From NCBI GenBank assembly GCA_016710745.1, contig JADJVB010000002.1:1-35257 (forward strand): a stretch of 35,257 bases of DNA, given 5' to 3'. This stretch comes from Chitinophagaceae bacterium (GTDB lineage: Bacteria; Bacteroidota; Bacteroidia; Chitinophagales; Chitinophagaceae). The notes under the pieces were generated by a model. That model saw only the letters and a list, made by a program, of their open reading frames with translations. It did no database searches and was not told where the DNA came from. The position numbers and the translations under genes were made by a program. Positions 7,854-19,480 of this stretch are shown piece by piece (position 1 is the stretch's first letter; each line of letters begins with the position of its first letter).

Positions 7854-10800
7854 CTACCGGTTCTTAATTATTTTTTGAGTGGTTTTAAATCCGTTGTCGC
7901 TGCTCAATTGCAACTGGTACAATCCTTTTTCTATATCTGTTTTCAGGTCAATGATCCTGGTGGCCTGGCTTCCATCATGCAGCCAGGTTTCGGTATACAG
8001 AAGCTGGCCCAGGCTATTGTACAGGTTTGCCACGTAGCTACCCCTTGCCAGATTGTTCAGGTTTATGGCAAATGTTTTGCCCTGCAGGGGATTTGGATAA
8101 ACCACGATTCCCGGTTCGCCCTTGCCAAAGTTTACTTTTACGATCTGGCTGTATTTTTTATTGCCTGTATTATCCATGGCTTTTACACGATAGAAATTAT
8201 TACCCATCTTTGGATTGGCATCAAACCAGTTATAGTTTACTGGCGAGCTGCTGTTACCGATTGCTGTAGTTGTATTCATCTTTACAAAATCAATTCCATC
8301 GGCAGACCGTTCTACTTCGTAGCTGGCCATATCTGTCTCGCTTTTCGAAGTCAGTCTACCCGCACGCCGTCATTTTTTGACTGGCACTGATGGTAATACC
8401 ATCAATCGCAAGTGGAGTAAAAGGGCCAAATACCACCTTAAAGCGATCGGTTGCAGCAGAAGCCGGATCGGAAGTAACCGTAAACGATACCGAGGTTGGT
8501 GCAATTGCACTTTAACAATGTTCTTGTACTTAGAAAATTATCAATCAATTCAACCTTGAGATTGGTAATGGTAAACATAGAGGGTGTAAAATCAAACTCA
8601 TAATCCTGTTGCCTCATATTATTCATAAACAAAGGAAGCGTATCCTGTGCAACGATAATCGGCCTGCTTTCAATAGACAGGTGTTTACCTTCGCGATCGA
8701 TGGCAATATTCTCATCCCAGTTGTTGATTTCTTTGGCATCCGCCTGATCAACCGCGGGACTATAGCTGTTGTCAAAAAGAGCTATTACGCCATCCGCGGT
8801 TCGCTTGAAAGAATTGGGCTCGGTAAAATTCAATTCAACCCGGAATGCTTCAACAGGAGGAGGAGGCGTTAAAAATACATTATTGTTATTGCCCACAGTT
8901 TTATGTTGTTCCAGTATGTTTACAGCCGGCGCTCCCCCGTTTGATTCAACAAAGAATGCCTGGCCGGTTTGTATGTTTTGGTTAGCCAGACCCGAACTGG
9001 TTATACCAGATGTGTTAACAGTAACAAAACCCCACGGGTTCCGATACTGGGATCCCAAAATGTGTAATAATCAGTGATATTGCTGCTCGAAGCTTTTACA
9101 AGGCTCCAGTCAATGGACGACGGATAGGGGTTGGTTACCAGGTTGAAGGCACCACCGCCCGTAAAGGCATTGGTGAAAGCTGTTTTTGGACCTTGCAATA
9201 AGGTGCCGGTTGTGCGTAAAGTGGTACTGCTGGTGGTATTACCTGGTGCAGGCGGCACCGTCAAATCCATTGAACGATCGCCACGCACATACAGTAAATA
9301 ACCTGTTAACGCATTTAAGGTGCCGCTGGTATTGCCTATAGCCGAGAAGGTTGGTGTAAGTGAATTGGTAAAGTTGAATGCTGATGCCGGATTTGACGCC
9401 GTTTTATCAAATCCGTTAGCGTTACCGCCCGCCCCGGTTATTTGGGTTCCGAATAAAGGCACCGGATTAACATTACTTCCAATCAATGTATTCAAACCGC
9501 CTTCCATCCAGTTGGCCTGCATGCTGGTACTTGTGTTTACCGTAGGTGCCAGAAAACGGTAAGCCCAGCCCGTATTACCAGTGCGTAGTTTTATCCAGCG
9601 CTCCATGGTTACATTAGTAGCACCGGAAAGTGTAGAATTGGTAAGGTCAGCTATGCGGGCCGTTCCGGCCGAATTAGACTTTAATGTAAGGTTCTTGGCA
9701 TTCAGGTCAAGTGACGCGTTATTCAACTCGAGGGTACCATAAATGTCCATAGCATTTCCCAATCCGGCACTTGCACCGGTGTTAAGCGTAAGGTCATATA
9801 ACGAACGGGTGGCTGCAGAGGTCTGGTTCATATTGATGGTACCTGCGGCATTATTAACTGTAAGATTGGAACTAGCCGAACCACTAAGGGTTCCTGTACC
9901 TGTTATTGCACCCTCCATGGTCAGGTTGTTGGCTCCAATATATAAAGTAGTTCCGGCATTCAGCATGAGTTTACCAATGGTTATCGGGCCCGGTAAAATC
10001 GGGTCAGTTCCTACAGTGGCAATGGTAATTTGTGCGCCCGAGGGTGGCACAACACCACCTGCCCAGTTGCTGGTGGTATTCCACGCTGAATTGGTGGTGC
10101 CAAGCCAGGTGTAACCCTGGAAGCTCGTTATTTTTCGGGTGCCACCCGTGCTTAAGGTTCTGGCACTGTCATCATAAATCAATGAGGTAGGCGTAAACGA
10201 TAGTTCATAATTCAAAGCATTTCCTGCAAACGCACTTAAGCCGTCACCCGCATAAGAAAGGTTGCCGCCACCCCAATCATAAAATATGATCGTGGTATCT
10301 TTTCCTGCAGCCGTGGCACGCACGACAACCGGACCCTGGAAATAATTGGTGTTGGCTGCGTTGGTTCTCGTTTGTACGCCAACCTGTAAAACCAGTTTAT
10401 TGGCAAATGGGGTGTTCCAGTAAATAGTATCCCGGTTATTTCCCAAACCGCCACCGCCGGGGGCAGGCGTTCCGCCCGATCCACCAACATAGGAGTTGAA
10501 AAATCCGGAGATATCTGTGCCCAGTACCCTGTTAAAATAATTTCTGAGGGAATCGCTGTTTGCCGATTTGCCGGCCAACTCTACCTGGTAATTTGTCATT
10601 GCCTCCCTGAATTTTGTTTCGCCGCAAAGGGTTCTCAACATGGTAATTATCATAGCACCCCGCTCGTATACCGTGCTTCCATAATTGGTATTCCAAATCA
10701 GTTGCGAGTTGCCCATGCTGGAGTTCGGTATCCAGGCACTGTCGCTGTTCAGCGACAGCGCATTTGATTTTAAAGTGTTTTTCATGTTTTGTACCTGGGT

Positions 10801-12012
10801 GGCAGTATAACCCAGGCCGGGCACTGTTTCTGCTGCATATGCCTCCGAAAAACGGGCAGGCCCTTCAGCCAGCCACAGGTCGTTCCAGGTGGCAAATGAT
10901 ACATTATCACCAAACCACTGGTGCCCCAGCTCGTGTACCAATGTAGGCAAACTGGTAAGGGCATTATTGGCTATGGCCGAAAAAGTCTGGTGCTCCATAC
11001 CTCCGGCCCCGTTCAGGCCGTCGTAAAATCCGTGCTTTTCAAATTTAAAGGGATAATCGCCCCAACGCCTGCTCAGGCTGTCTACCACGGCGTTTATCTT
11101 GGTCATGGCGATCACTTTGGCATTATGATTGGTAGTATTTCTTAAAATATAAAACTGCACCGGTACAGTCGTACCGTTGATGTTAACAGAACTATAATAA
11201 CGACTGAATTTACCTACTGAAACACAAACCAGGTACGACGCAATCGGTTGCCTGGTTTTATATTTAAAAGTGCGGCTGCTCCCGGTGATCGTTGAATCAT
11301 AGAGAATACCGTTGCTTGCCACCCAAAACGTATCAGCGTTAGCATTCACTATCCAGGGAACCGTAACATTAATATCCATCGAATCTATCTTATCCTGCAT
11401 ATCAGCTTTACAAGGCCACCAGTCACGGTCTTCGTAACTTTCTGAAAGGGAACCGGTGTACTGGTTGGGCGATGTCCCCAAAGCACCTGTACCTTTTTGA
11501 TAGCCCTGGGCCGCACCGCTTACCCCCGGGGGTACGCCCGAATAGTTAACTACAATCGAATCCAGTGTATTTATGGCTGTAATAGTTGATGGCAGTGTAA
11601 TAGTGAGTATGTTACCGGATAATGTTCTTGTACAGGTGATGCCATGGTAGGTAACGATCAGTGAGGCATTATTGAAACTGCCACTGTTCAGGTCCATGGT
11701 TATGGAAGATACATTGGCGGCAATGGTCTTAAAATGAGTGACTACGGTGCCGGTAATGATATTGGTGGCGGTTCTTGGATCTATGGTCCAGTCTACCCGA
11801 TGATACACCACATCGATATTCGCACCGGTGCCGCTCTGGCCCGAAAATCCGGATTCACCGGGATTTGCGGTTAAGCTTACCGGGGCAGGATCTTTAATGA
11901 AACTTCCCCGCGGTGGCGATAAAAGGCCATGGATATAGGGTTGTTGTTGGGCGACTAACTGGCACAAAGAAAAAATAACGAACAGCCCCGTAAAGAATAG
12001 ATTTTTTGTCAT
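7854..12012 (-). CDS. Secreted M1 metallopeptidase with long adhesin-like tail and T9SS domain (frameshifted)
   Basis: A protein of about 1385 residues. The signal peptide MTKNLFFTGLFVIFSLCQLV ends at AQQQ. Residues ~50-300 form the M1 beta-sandwich. The zinc site is HELGH at 360-364 with the third ligand E383 (HEXXH-X18-E), the exopeptidase-type motif is GGMEH around 337-341 in place of the common GxMEN, and the catalytic Tyr motif is VYERG. After ~500 comes a G/P-rich linker (GGSGGTPAPGGGGLG), then a beta-rich region with TWLGTTNSAWNTTSNWAGG and many N/T/G repeats typical of surface beta-helix modules. The C-terminus reads ASYEVERSADGIDFVKM, FYRVKAMDNTGNKKYSQIV and VVYPNPLQGKTF, ending KTTQKIIKNR: an FN3-like linker plus type A T9SS sorting domain. 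Frameshifts at about 9035, 8518 and 8355. Likely an aminopeptidase acting outside the cell. Confidence 0.88.
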
Positions 12013-12043
12013 CAGGATTGGAATTTCTTAAAATATTAGGATA

Positions 12044-12061
12044 GCTGTTAAAATAAACAGC
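12044..12061 (-). promoter_or_regulatory. Leader inverted repeat before the M1 peptidase gene
   Basis: GCTGTT-N6-AACAGC lies 31-49 bases before the start codon on the minus strand, probably inside the mRNA leader. It could form a small hairpin or bind a regulator. The remaining bases of the 384-base gap 12013-12396 are AT-rich; the open frame 12028-12324 (minus) has no recognisable feature and I do not call it. Confidence 0.25.
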
Positions 12062-12345
12062 AATTTCAACTTATAATACGATGAATTTTTAATTTTAGTA
12101 TATCTGCCTGGATAAATTTGCAGCAATTTTTTTGAAAAAGCTGCTTTCCTGCAATTAAAGATGACCATAATTGGCTGTTTCCTTTGGCATTGATTTTTTA
12201 GCAGGATTTCTTGTTTTTTATAGTCAAACCGGCTTTTGTATAGCAGTACAATTTCCAAAACGCTTCGGCAGTATGCCGGAAGTTCATGCACTAAAAAGGG
12301 GTAAATCTTTGATTTGGTACCCAAATAATTTAATCAACTTCAATT

Positions 12346-12383
12346 GAAAGGACCGTTTCTTATTTTGAAACAGCCTTTTTTTT
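12346..12383 (-). terminator. Terminator after the nidogen-like gene
   Basis: A hairpin with stem GGACCGTTTC / GAAACAGCC (one bulge) begins 14 bases past the minus-strand stop at 12397. The minus reading is followed only by TTTC, while the plus reading has eight T; it may be bidirectional although no plus-strand gene lies before it. The GTTTC/GAAAC core recurs in the terminator at 19441. Confidence 0.6.
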
Positions 12384-12396
12384 GAACATGCTTTTT

Positions 12397-14418
12397 TTAT
12401 TGTTTGATCAGTTTGAAACTGATTGGTTTTGTGTTGGTTGAATAAACGGTCACATTATAAATTCCGGCATTTAAGCTTGTCGTTTGCACAGGAATCTGGT
12501 TTAAACCGGTTTGCAGAGAAATAGTCTGCTTTTGAATAACCCTGCCCGTAAAATCACTTACGGCGATAACTATGGTTTCTTTTTCGGCAGTATTTATTTT
12601 TAAAATAGCATTTTGGCTGCTGACCAGGTTGGGATTAAGGGAAACCAGATTAAAATGGGCATTCTTTTGTGAAAGTATCACAATGTTGCTGTAATTAATT
12701 TTTCCATCAACATCAATAATTTTAAGCCTGTAATAATTTTTTCCGGGTACGGGGTTTTCATCTGTAAAGGAAAAAGCATCAGCGCATCTTAACCTGCTGG
12801 CCGTAATTGCTGTTAATGAAGTAAAACCAATGCCATCTGTACTTCGTTGCAGTTCAAATTTAGCTTCATCAGAAGTACAGTTTACCTGCCAGTTTAGCAA
12901 ATGTGTGAAGCCATTTTGTACTCCTTTAAAGTAGTTCAGTTCGATGTTTAAAGGCGGGATCCTTTTGCTGGTCAGGTAAAATCCGGAAAATCCATCAACC
13001 GGAACCGTTATTTCCCACCAGCTTTGTGTGGCATTCCATACCACAGTAAAACCAGGTGCCGCTGTGGTAAAATCGACATAGAAACCGCTATAGTTGGTTG
13101 GATTTGTTCCTGTACCATGAAACTGGCGTAACACTAAATTACTGATGCCTACAGCATCCGGAGGCCCTAGTGGCAGCAGCTTATGGCCACTATCATTTGC
13201 CCTGGCATTAAAGTCGTCAAATTCACTTTGTAAAAAATATAATTTAACGTTGGCGGTAGATGTTGCCGGATTTATTATGGGTTCAATATCATATTTCCGG
13301 GCGGCGTACAGATCTGATGTTCCTCTTTTGGAAGCCCCGGCGTCAACCTGAGTACAGGCATTTATTGAATTGGAAACAGGATTTCCGCCTGCAGGTGTGA
13401 TCTGTGCAATTAAATTACAATTTCCATCGCGGTAATTGGTAGCGCCCGAACCTACACTGATGTTTTGACAAACAGGTGCACCGCCCGGTGTGCCGGCTAA
13501 CGTAAAAGAGCCTGAATTTACCGTAACGGTAACCGTGGTGCTGCCGGTGGCGCTGTTTGAAGTATTGATAGCATCAATGGTATATACCGTTGTAACCAAT
13601 GGTGTGGCAGTAACCGAAGAACCGGTACTTGCACTTAAAGTAGCAGCGGGCGACCAGGTATAATTTATTACATCGGGTGTAAATCGGTAACCGTTTGTAA
13701 AGCCTGTAGCAGTCCAGTTTGTGGTATTGTTTCTGCCTGATACCACGGCGGCAACAGTACCGGCAGCATTTTCAACACCCTGTGCTTTTGCTAACGTGGT
13801 GTTGGTGCAGCTGGTAGTGTGTATTTCAATAATATTGCTGGTTTCATACAACTGTATCTGAAAGGTAGTTGTACCTCCGCCGCTGAAAAAAGGAACACTC
13901 TGATAGCTGATAACAAAAATTCTGTTTGGGGCCGAGCCATCTGTAAAATATTCCAAAGTGCCTGCGGCTGCCAACGTAAGGTTAGCCGTTACACCATGTA
14001 TGGTATTATTAGGTGCCGTTGCACTCGGCAACACAAAGCCAACACCGGTGGTTGTAGAGTTGGTATTACCCATTCCTACCCAACCGTTTGAACTGATATT
14101 AACCGTGGTATAAGGATTACCATAATACCGGAAACTGAAAGGGATGGGAATATTATCCCATCTGCAATCGTTTAAATTGCCAACCGTAAAAGGAGTAACT
14201 GCCGCACCGGCGTCGGCCAGGATATTAATCCCGTAATCAGCAATTAAGTTATTGGGTATAGCAGTAACTGTGTAACTTAATGGTGTTGCCGAAGCAGTAA
14301 TAAGTGTGGAATTACCCGAACAAACGGTTGAATTGTTGGCAAAACCGGTAACGGTGAGTTGCGCCGCACAAAAACTATAAAGGCAAATGGATACCAACAG
14401 CAGGTACAGGTTTTTCAT
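12397..14418 (-). CDS. Secreted nidogen-like/PKD-like protein with T9SS domain
   Basis: An intact 673-residue frame. Signal peptide MKNLYLLLVSICLYSFCAAQ. Residues ~20-60 resemble an Ig/PKD-like strand set (STVCSGNSTLITASATP). Residues ~85-235 resemble a nidogen-like module: IPIPFSFRYYGNPYTTVNIS, SNGWVGMG, APNNTIHGV, GTLEYFTDG, RIFVISYQSVPFF and FQIQLYETSNIIEIHTTSC. Then come a PKD-like repeat (INYTWSPAATLSASTGSSVT ... TVYTIDA), a beta module of unknown type with several Cys (~300-480), and an FN3-like linker (FKGVQNGFTHLLNWQVNCTS, FELQRSTDGIGF, KNYYRLKIIDVDGKINYSNI). It ends with a sorting domain (LKINTAEKETIVIAVSDFTG ... LNAGIYNVTVYS ... FKLIKQ). The usual PNP motif is replaced by SLNPNLV. 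Likely surface-attached; adhesion is the best guess. Transcribed divergently from gene A. Confidence 0.85.
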   Translation of the reverse strand: MKNLYLLLVSICLYSFCAAQLTVTGFANNSTVCSGNSTLITASATPLSYTVTAIPNNLIADYGINILADAGAAVTPFTVGNLNDCRWDNIPIPFSFRYYGNPYTTVNISSNGWVGMGNTNSTTTGVGFVLPSATAPNNTIHGVTANLTLAAAGTLEYFTDGSAPNRIFVISYQSVPFFSGGGTTTFQIQLYETSNIIEIHTTSCTNTTLAKAQGVENAAGTVAAVVSGRNNTTNWTATGFTNGYRFTPDVINYTWSPAATLSASTGSSVTATPLVTTVYTIDAINTSNSATGSTTVTVTVNSGSFTLAGTPGGAPVCQNISVGSGATNYRDGNCNLIAQITPAGGNPVSNSINACTQVDAGASKRGTSDLYAARKYDIEPIINPATSTANVKLYFLQSEFDDFNARANDSGHKLLPLGPPDAVGISNLVLRQFHGTGTNPTNYSGFYVDFTTAAPGFTVVWNATQSWWEITVPVDGFSGFYLTSKRIPPLNIELNYFKGVQNGFTHLLNWQVNCTSDEAKFELQRSTDGIGFTSLTAITASRLRCADAFSFTDENPVPGKNYYRLKIIDVDGKINYSNIVILSQKNAHFNLVSLNPNLVSSQNAILKINTAEKETIVIAVSDFTGRVIQKQTISLQTGLNQIPVQTTSLNAGIYNVTVYSTNTKPISFKLIKQ

Positions 14419-14768
14419 GTATTTGGATTTAACAATGGTAAGGTATTGACATGGGATAACGGAATACCAGAGCGAATATTGCGTTAGCTTGATTTAACAT
14501 TGCCTTTTAGCTTATCGGCCGGTATAATGCGGATCCCGATCGTAGTGGAAAGGGTCTATTTTGTATTTTGAGTGTTGGTGCCGCCATCATGTTACCCGGT
14601 ATGATTATCGGAAAAAAATAATATAAGCGTTCTTTCTACAATAAAATCGACGTTCTGTCGTTTTTACGGATAAGGTCATTTTATATAGACCGAAAAATTC
14701 AATACCAGGAGTAGATTATATTTTTAGTATCCAACTATGATGTAGATGAAAAACCAAGCAACATTTCT
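14419..14768. promoter_or_regulatory. Divergent promoter region between the nidogen-like gene and gene A
   Basis: A 350-base spacer with two gene starts pointing outward. It holds an inverted repeat CGAC-N5-GTCG flanked by AAAA and TTTTT (14643-14665), and GGTC-N10-GACC (14674-14691). A TATATTTT box at 14717-14724 is one base off the TAnnTTTG consensus and has no TTG at the right distance. No exact promoter can be named. Confidence 0.35.
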
Positions 14769-17700
14769 ATGAAAAAATATTTACTCTTTTTTTTACTATT
14801 ATGCACTTTAAGTGCAGATCTACTGGCCCAACCTGCTACTTACGCTCTGCCTTTCAGTATTGGCAGAAAACGTTGTGGCAGTACAAGTGGTTCTTCCCGA
14901 CTTTATACTTTCCCTGGCGTTGCCGCAAGAAGCTACGATTCGGCATACTTTTACGATTACGTATCACCGAATTTGTCCAGAAGTACGCTGCTGCCCGCAT
15001 ACATACCAAGATTAAGGATTGGTAACGGCACGTATACCAGTTCCAGCCCCAGCATGACTGCCAGGGACCGGTTTTCAATTTTTGGTGCCAGTGTATCCTT
15101 TAACCCCAAAGATGGTAAAATGTATTATTTATGGACAGATTACAGCGGCGCTATATCTGCCACTTTAAAAACCTATGTCTGGCGGTGGAATCCGGATACC
15201 ACATTTTCAACGGTTTCGTTTAATAATCCGCCGGCAGCTAATTTATTGGATACGCTTACCAGTTTTGCTTTTGATATTGGAGGTATTACTTTTGACAATT
15301 CGGGCAATGCATGGCAGCTGGAGTTTGGCAATTCAGCGCCTTTTCAATCCCGGTTGCGCAGGCTCGACTTCGTAACAAATACAATTGATCCTGTGCCGGA
15401 TACCCTCGATTTAATACCCGGAGCCGGAGGTATCGGAGATACCCTGTATAATGTAGGAAGTGGTGACATTACCTTGATGCCAAACGGACAAATGTATTAT
15501 GTGTTCGATAATAAACTGTATACACCCGATTATGGAAGTTATGGTAATCCAACACACCATATTACCTCTACTTATATAGATACCATCCGGAGGCCTTCAG
15601 GTGCAACCGCCTTGGTAGGCCTGGCTTTTGGAAACGGAGATTTGATTTCTTCTTTTTCGCCCGGCTGTGTTTATCGACAAATTGATCCGATTTCGGGCGA
15701 TACCAATTTTGTCAATTATAGCTATGGTACTAATGAAGGCGTAGCAGCGTCTGATATGTCGCAGATCGCATCTGGTTTGGGCCTGGCTAAAAGATTAGCT
15801 TCAATCGTCAGTACCGGTACGCCCGGCCAATATGATGTAACTTATGATGTGCTGATAAAAAATTATGGCACTACCGGTCTTACCAATTTGCAGGTATATG
15901 ATAGTTTGAGCAAAATAAATGGTGCCGGTAATCTCTCCAATGTAAGCACGACCATGCTTACCATACCGCCACCGCCCGGCATTGCTTTAAACCCTTCCTT
16001 TAATGGCGTAACTGATGCCCGTTTGTTGCAAACAACGGGTCAGAATTTACCGAATTACCCGGTTGACAGCAGCAGTTTCACTGTGAGAATAAGCTGCAGA
16101 ATTTCAAATGTTGTACAGGGGATAGTGTATTATAACAGCGCAGTTGGTTATGCAACGGGTTATAAAGGTGTTGCTTTACGAGATTCATCAACCAATGGCA
16201 GCGTACCCGACCTGAATCAAAATGATAAACCTGATGATGCAGGCGAAGGAACACCAACACCGTTTTTGATTGCAGTTGATCCGATAAACAATGCATGTAG
16301 CGTACTTACCGCAGTATTGTACTCAGAAAATTTTGGTACGGGCGCAATAGGAGGTTCAGGGCTTTTGGCTTCTTTGCCTTCGGTGCCCAATACATCCAGC
16401 TCAACTTACACCGGTACAGCCACGCAGCCTATTGCAAAAAATACATTTGCAATTACCAATGATGCGATGAATGCAGATCTTGCCAATTTTTCTTCGCTAA
16501 CAGATCATACCGGCGGAGGACGGATGCTGGTGGTAAATGGAGATGCTCCACCCAGGATCATATTCAGAGACACATTACCAACATCATGTCCCGGAAGACA
16601 ATATTCATTTTCTTTTTGGGCTGCATTTCCTTATAACGCAGTTTATCAAGCTGCCTGTGGTGCATTAGGCGGCTTCAGGTATCCTAAATTTAAAATACAA
16701 TTCAGAGACATAACCACTGGCTTAACTGCAGTAGAGGACACTACAACCAATATAACAACCAATAATAGCTGGACACAATTCGGTTATCGGTGGACCATGC
16801 CTCAGGGCTATTCTAATTTAATACTGGAGCTTGTTAACTATGCGCCGGGAGGTTGTGGTAATGATTTTGTTATTGATGATATTGTTTATGGCAGCTGCGA
16901 TGCCTTACCGGTTGTAAATACTAATTCGCTTACCGGATGTTTAGGCGACAGTGTACGTTTTGTAGGAAGTTTGGCAGATTCTTTGGTACTGCCGGGTCCT
17001 AAAGAACACCAGTGGCAGATAGCCCCTGCACCAGGCGGGCCGTGGACAGACATACCGGGCGCTACCTCACCAACTTATCTTATTTACCCGATTGCGGCAG
17101 CAGATACCGGCAAATATTACCGGCTGTTGGTGGCGGCACAAGGCAGTATTACAATTCCTATTTGCCGCTCTACTTCACCAGCGGTAAAACTAAATGGCCA
17201 ATCACCTTCTTTAGCAGCAACATCGGCAAACCGAAATAAAAATAATGTATGCCCGGGGATTACTGTAAAAGTTTACCGAACGGGAGGAGCGCTGGGAGTG
17301 GGGGCCAGTTGGAAGTGGTACACGGGAGGCCCCGGAGTAACCTTGGTTGGTACCGGCGATACGCTTACATTTCTGGCGCCTACTGTAACAACTACCTATT
17401 ATGTAAGAGCTGAAGGAACCTGTAATATAACGCCGGCGCAATCAATAACCATTAATATCAGTTGTGATATCGATAAGGATGACGACGGTATTCCGGATTT
17501 TGTTGAAAGTAATATGCCGGCAGCTTTCCTGGATGTGCCGCCGAATGGCATCATCAATGCTTATGATCCGTTAACACCTGGTTTTGTTGACAATAACAAC
17601 GACTTCATTAATGACAATTACCAGGCCGATGGTGATATCAATAACAACGGCATACCTAATTACCTCGATCCAACTTTCCCCGGCCGGGTCGACGTAAACC

Positions 17701-19423
17701 TGGATGGTATTGATGACCGGTTTGATACGGACCTGGATGGTATAATAAATATGCTTGATCTGGATAGTGACAATGATGGTATCCCCGATGTTGTGGAATC
17801 GTACGGAGTAGATACAAACGGCGATGGAAAAATAGACAACTTTATAGATGCAGATGGCGATGGGTTATCTGATAACGTTGATAGCCGGATTGTTGCTGCC
17901 AATGGCGCCTACAATACAGGAACTGGACTGGGCTTACCCAATTTAGATGGTGATGTGATGCCAAATTTCTTGATCTGGACAGTGACAACGACGGCATTCC
18001 GGATATTGTTGAAGTGGGGGCAACGGACGCAGATAATAATGGTAAAGTTGATGGTTTTATAGATGCAAATAATGATGGCCTGCATGACGCTTATATTGGC
18101 GTGGGCGCTTTATTAACAACCGGTTCGGATGGGAACGGCGATGGCCGTGCCGACAGCTGGCCCGATAAGAACCTGGACAGAGATTTAAGGCCCAATGCCT
18201 ATGATTTAGATAGTGATGGGGACGGTATTGTAGACGTGATTGAAGCAGGCCTCGCAGACGCCGATTTTAACGGCATTATAGATGGCGCAATAGGCGCTAA
18301 TGGTTGGTCAACGATTGTGTCTGGCATGCCAGCATTGATTCTGGTAAATACCGATGGTGTGGGTAAACCCGATTACCTGGATATAGATTCGGATGATGAT
18401 GGTATACCGGATAATATAGAAGGTCAGTCAACTGCTTCATATAAATTCCCGACAACCACAGATGCTGATGGGGATGGTTTGATGTTGCCTTACGACAATG
18501 CACCGGCCTCATTTGGCGGTTCTGGCATCTTTGTATATGATCATAATGCCAACTCTATTCCGGATTATCGTGATAGTGATTCAGACGGCGACGGTTTAGC
18601 GGATATTGTAGAAGGAAACGATTTTAACCTCAATGGCATAGCAGATGACCTGGTAACGTTAACCGGTTTAGATTCAGATGGTGATGGTTTAGACAACCGT
18701 TTCGATTCGTTAAACTCAGTAACAAACCTGAAAGGAACATCATACAGAATGGGTACGAGTGGTTCTTTTGTTGGAGACCCGGCACCAGGTTCCAGAACAA
18801 CTGTACAACGAACCAATGCCTATCAGACAGACCGCGACTGGCGATATGTAGGCTATGTATTGCCGGTACAATTCCTGAAACTAACGGGGGTACTGCAGTC
18901 TAATGAACATGTAATGTTAAACTGGACGGTAATTGCCACCAACGAAGTAGACCATTTCGAAATTGAACGAAGTACGGATAACAGTCATTATACCAGAACG
19001 GGCGTACTAACCCAATCGGTGTTACTTAACCAGCAACAGGCCTTCAAATTTAACGACGACATTTCCAGTGTGGGTGGTGACATTATTTACTACCGCATTA
19101 AAGTGATTGGTAAAGCCGGCGAGATGCAATATAGCAATGTGTTGTTGGTGCGTAAAAAACTGGTTAGATCAATGTTTAGTATTTTGCCAAACCCGGCACG
19201 AAATTATACATCCATTGTATTCTATTCCGAAAAAGAAACCGACGTTGTGATTCGGATGATTGATAACCTTGGAAAAATTATATGGCTCGAAAATCGTAAA
19301 GTATTAAGGGGAAATAATACCCTGCAAATTGATAACCTTGTCAAATACAGTTGTGGTGTTTATTCTGTACAACTGTTTTTAACGGATGATGTTTTGACAC
19401 AAAAACTAATCATTACCCGGTAA
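14769..19423 (+). CDS. Gene A: giant secreted TSP3-repeat protein with T9SS domain (one frameshift)
   Basis: About 1550 residues. Signal peptide MKKYLLFFLLLCTLSADLLA (1-20). Residues ~22-345 form a beta-rich, propeller-like head (ASVSFNPKDGKMYYLWTD, TYVWRWNPD, MYYVFDNKLYTPDYG). Residues ~355-500 resemble a DUF11-type repeat (YDVTYDVLIKNYG, PNYPVDSSSFTVRISCRISN). Residues ~505-712 look like a MAM/jelly-roll module (VLYSENFGTG ... GGCGNDFVIDDIVYGSC), then two Ig-like domains (~715-810, ~812-898; both with DTGKYYR or TTYYVRAEG). From D900 runs a TSP3 array of about 18 DxDxDG-type motifs, a junction GTSYRMGTSGSFVGD, an FN3-like linker and a type A sorting domain (ILPNPARNY ... QKLIITR). A missing T in TTTC near 17967 shifts the frame. 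Domain order matches gene D. Likely a Ca-stabilised surface adhesin; binding partner unknown. Confidence 0.9.
17466..18710 (+). repeat. TSP3 Ca-binding repeat array in gene A
   Basis: Coding repeats of the DSDNDGIPD / DTNGDGKIDN / DADGDGLSDN type, roughly 18 Asp-rich motifs. Each DxDxDG loop can bind Ca2+. At DNA level the motif is a diverged GAT-AGT-GAC-AAT-GAT-GG. A longer period of about 80 residues is visible (LDSDNDGIPDVVESYGVDTN then DSDNDGIPDIVEVGATDADN). Confidence 0.88.
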
Positions 19424-19440
19424 ATAAATCAGGTAGTACA

Positions 19441-19480
19441 AAAGGTCGTTTCCCTGCCAGGTGAAACGACCTTTTTTTTT
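19441..19480 (+). terminator. Rho-independent terminator of gene A
   Basis: Perfect stem AAAGGTCGTTTC / GAAACGACC(TTT) with a 10-base loop, then nine T, 17 bases after the gene A stop. In the minus reading it ends in TTTT, so it may also serve the small convergent frame at 19480-19773. Confidence 0.92.

Noticed and set aside
9743..10114. Plus-strand frames inside the M1 peptidase gene
   Set aside because: Antisense shadows of an N/T/G-rich coding region; no independent start context or domain.
12028..12324. 98-residue minus-strand frame between the M1 and nidogen-like genes
   Set aside because: Low-complexity, Lys/Leu/Ile-rich translation from AT-rich DNA, no family features, overlaps the leader of the M1 gene.
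17466..18710. Regular short DNA repeats that could suggest a CRISPR array
   Set aside because: The repeats are in-frame codons for DxDxDG motifs with diverged bases and no constant spacers; they are TSP3 coding repeats.
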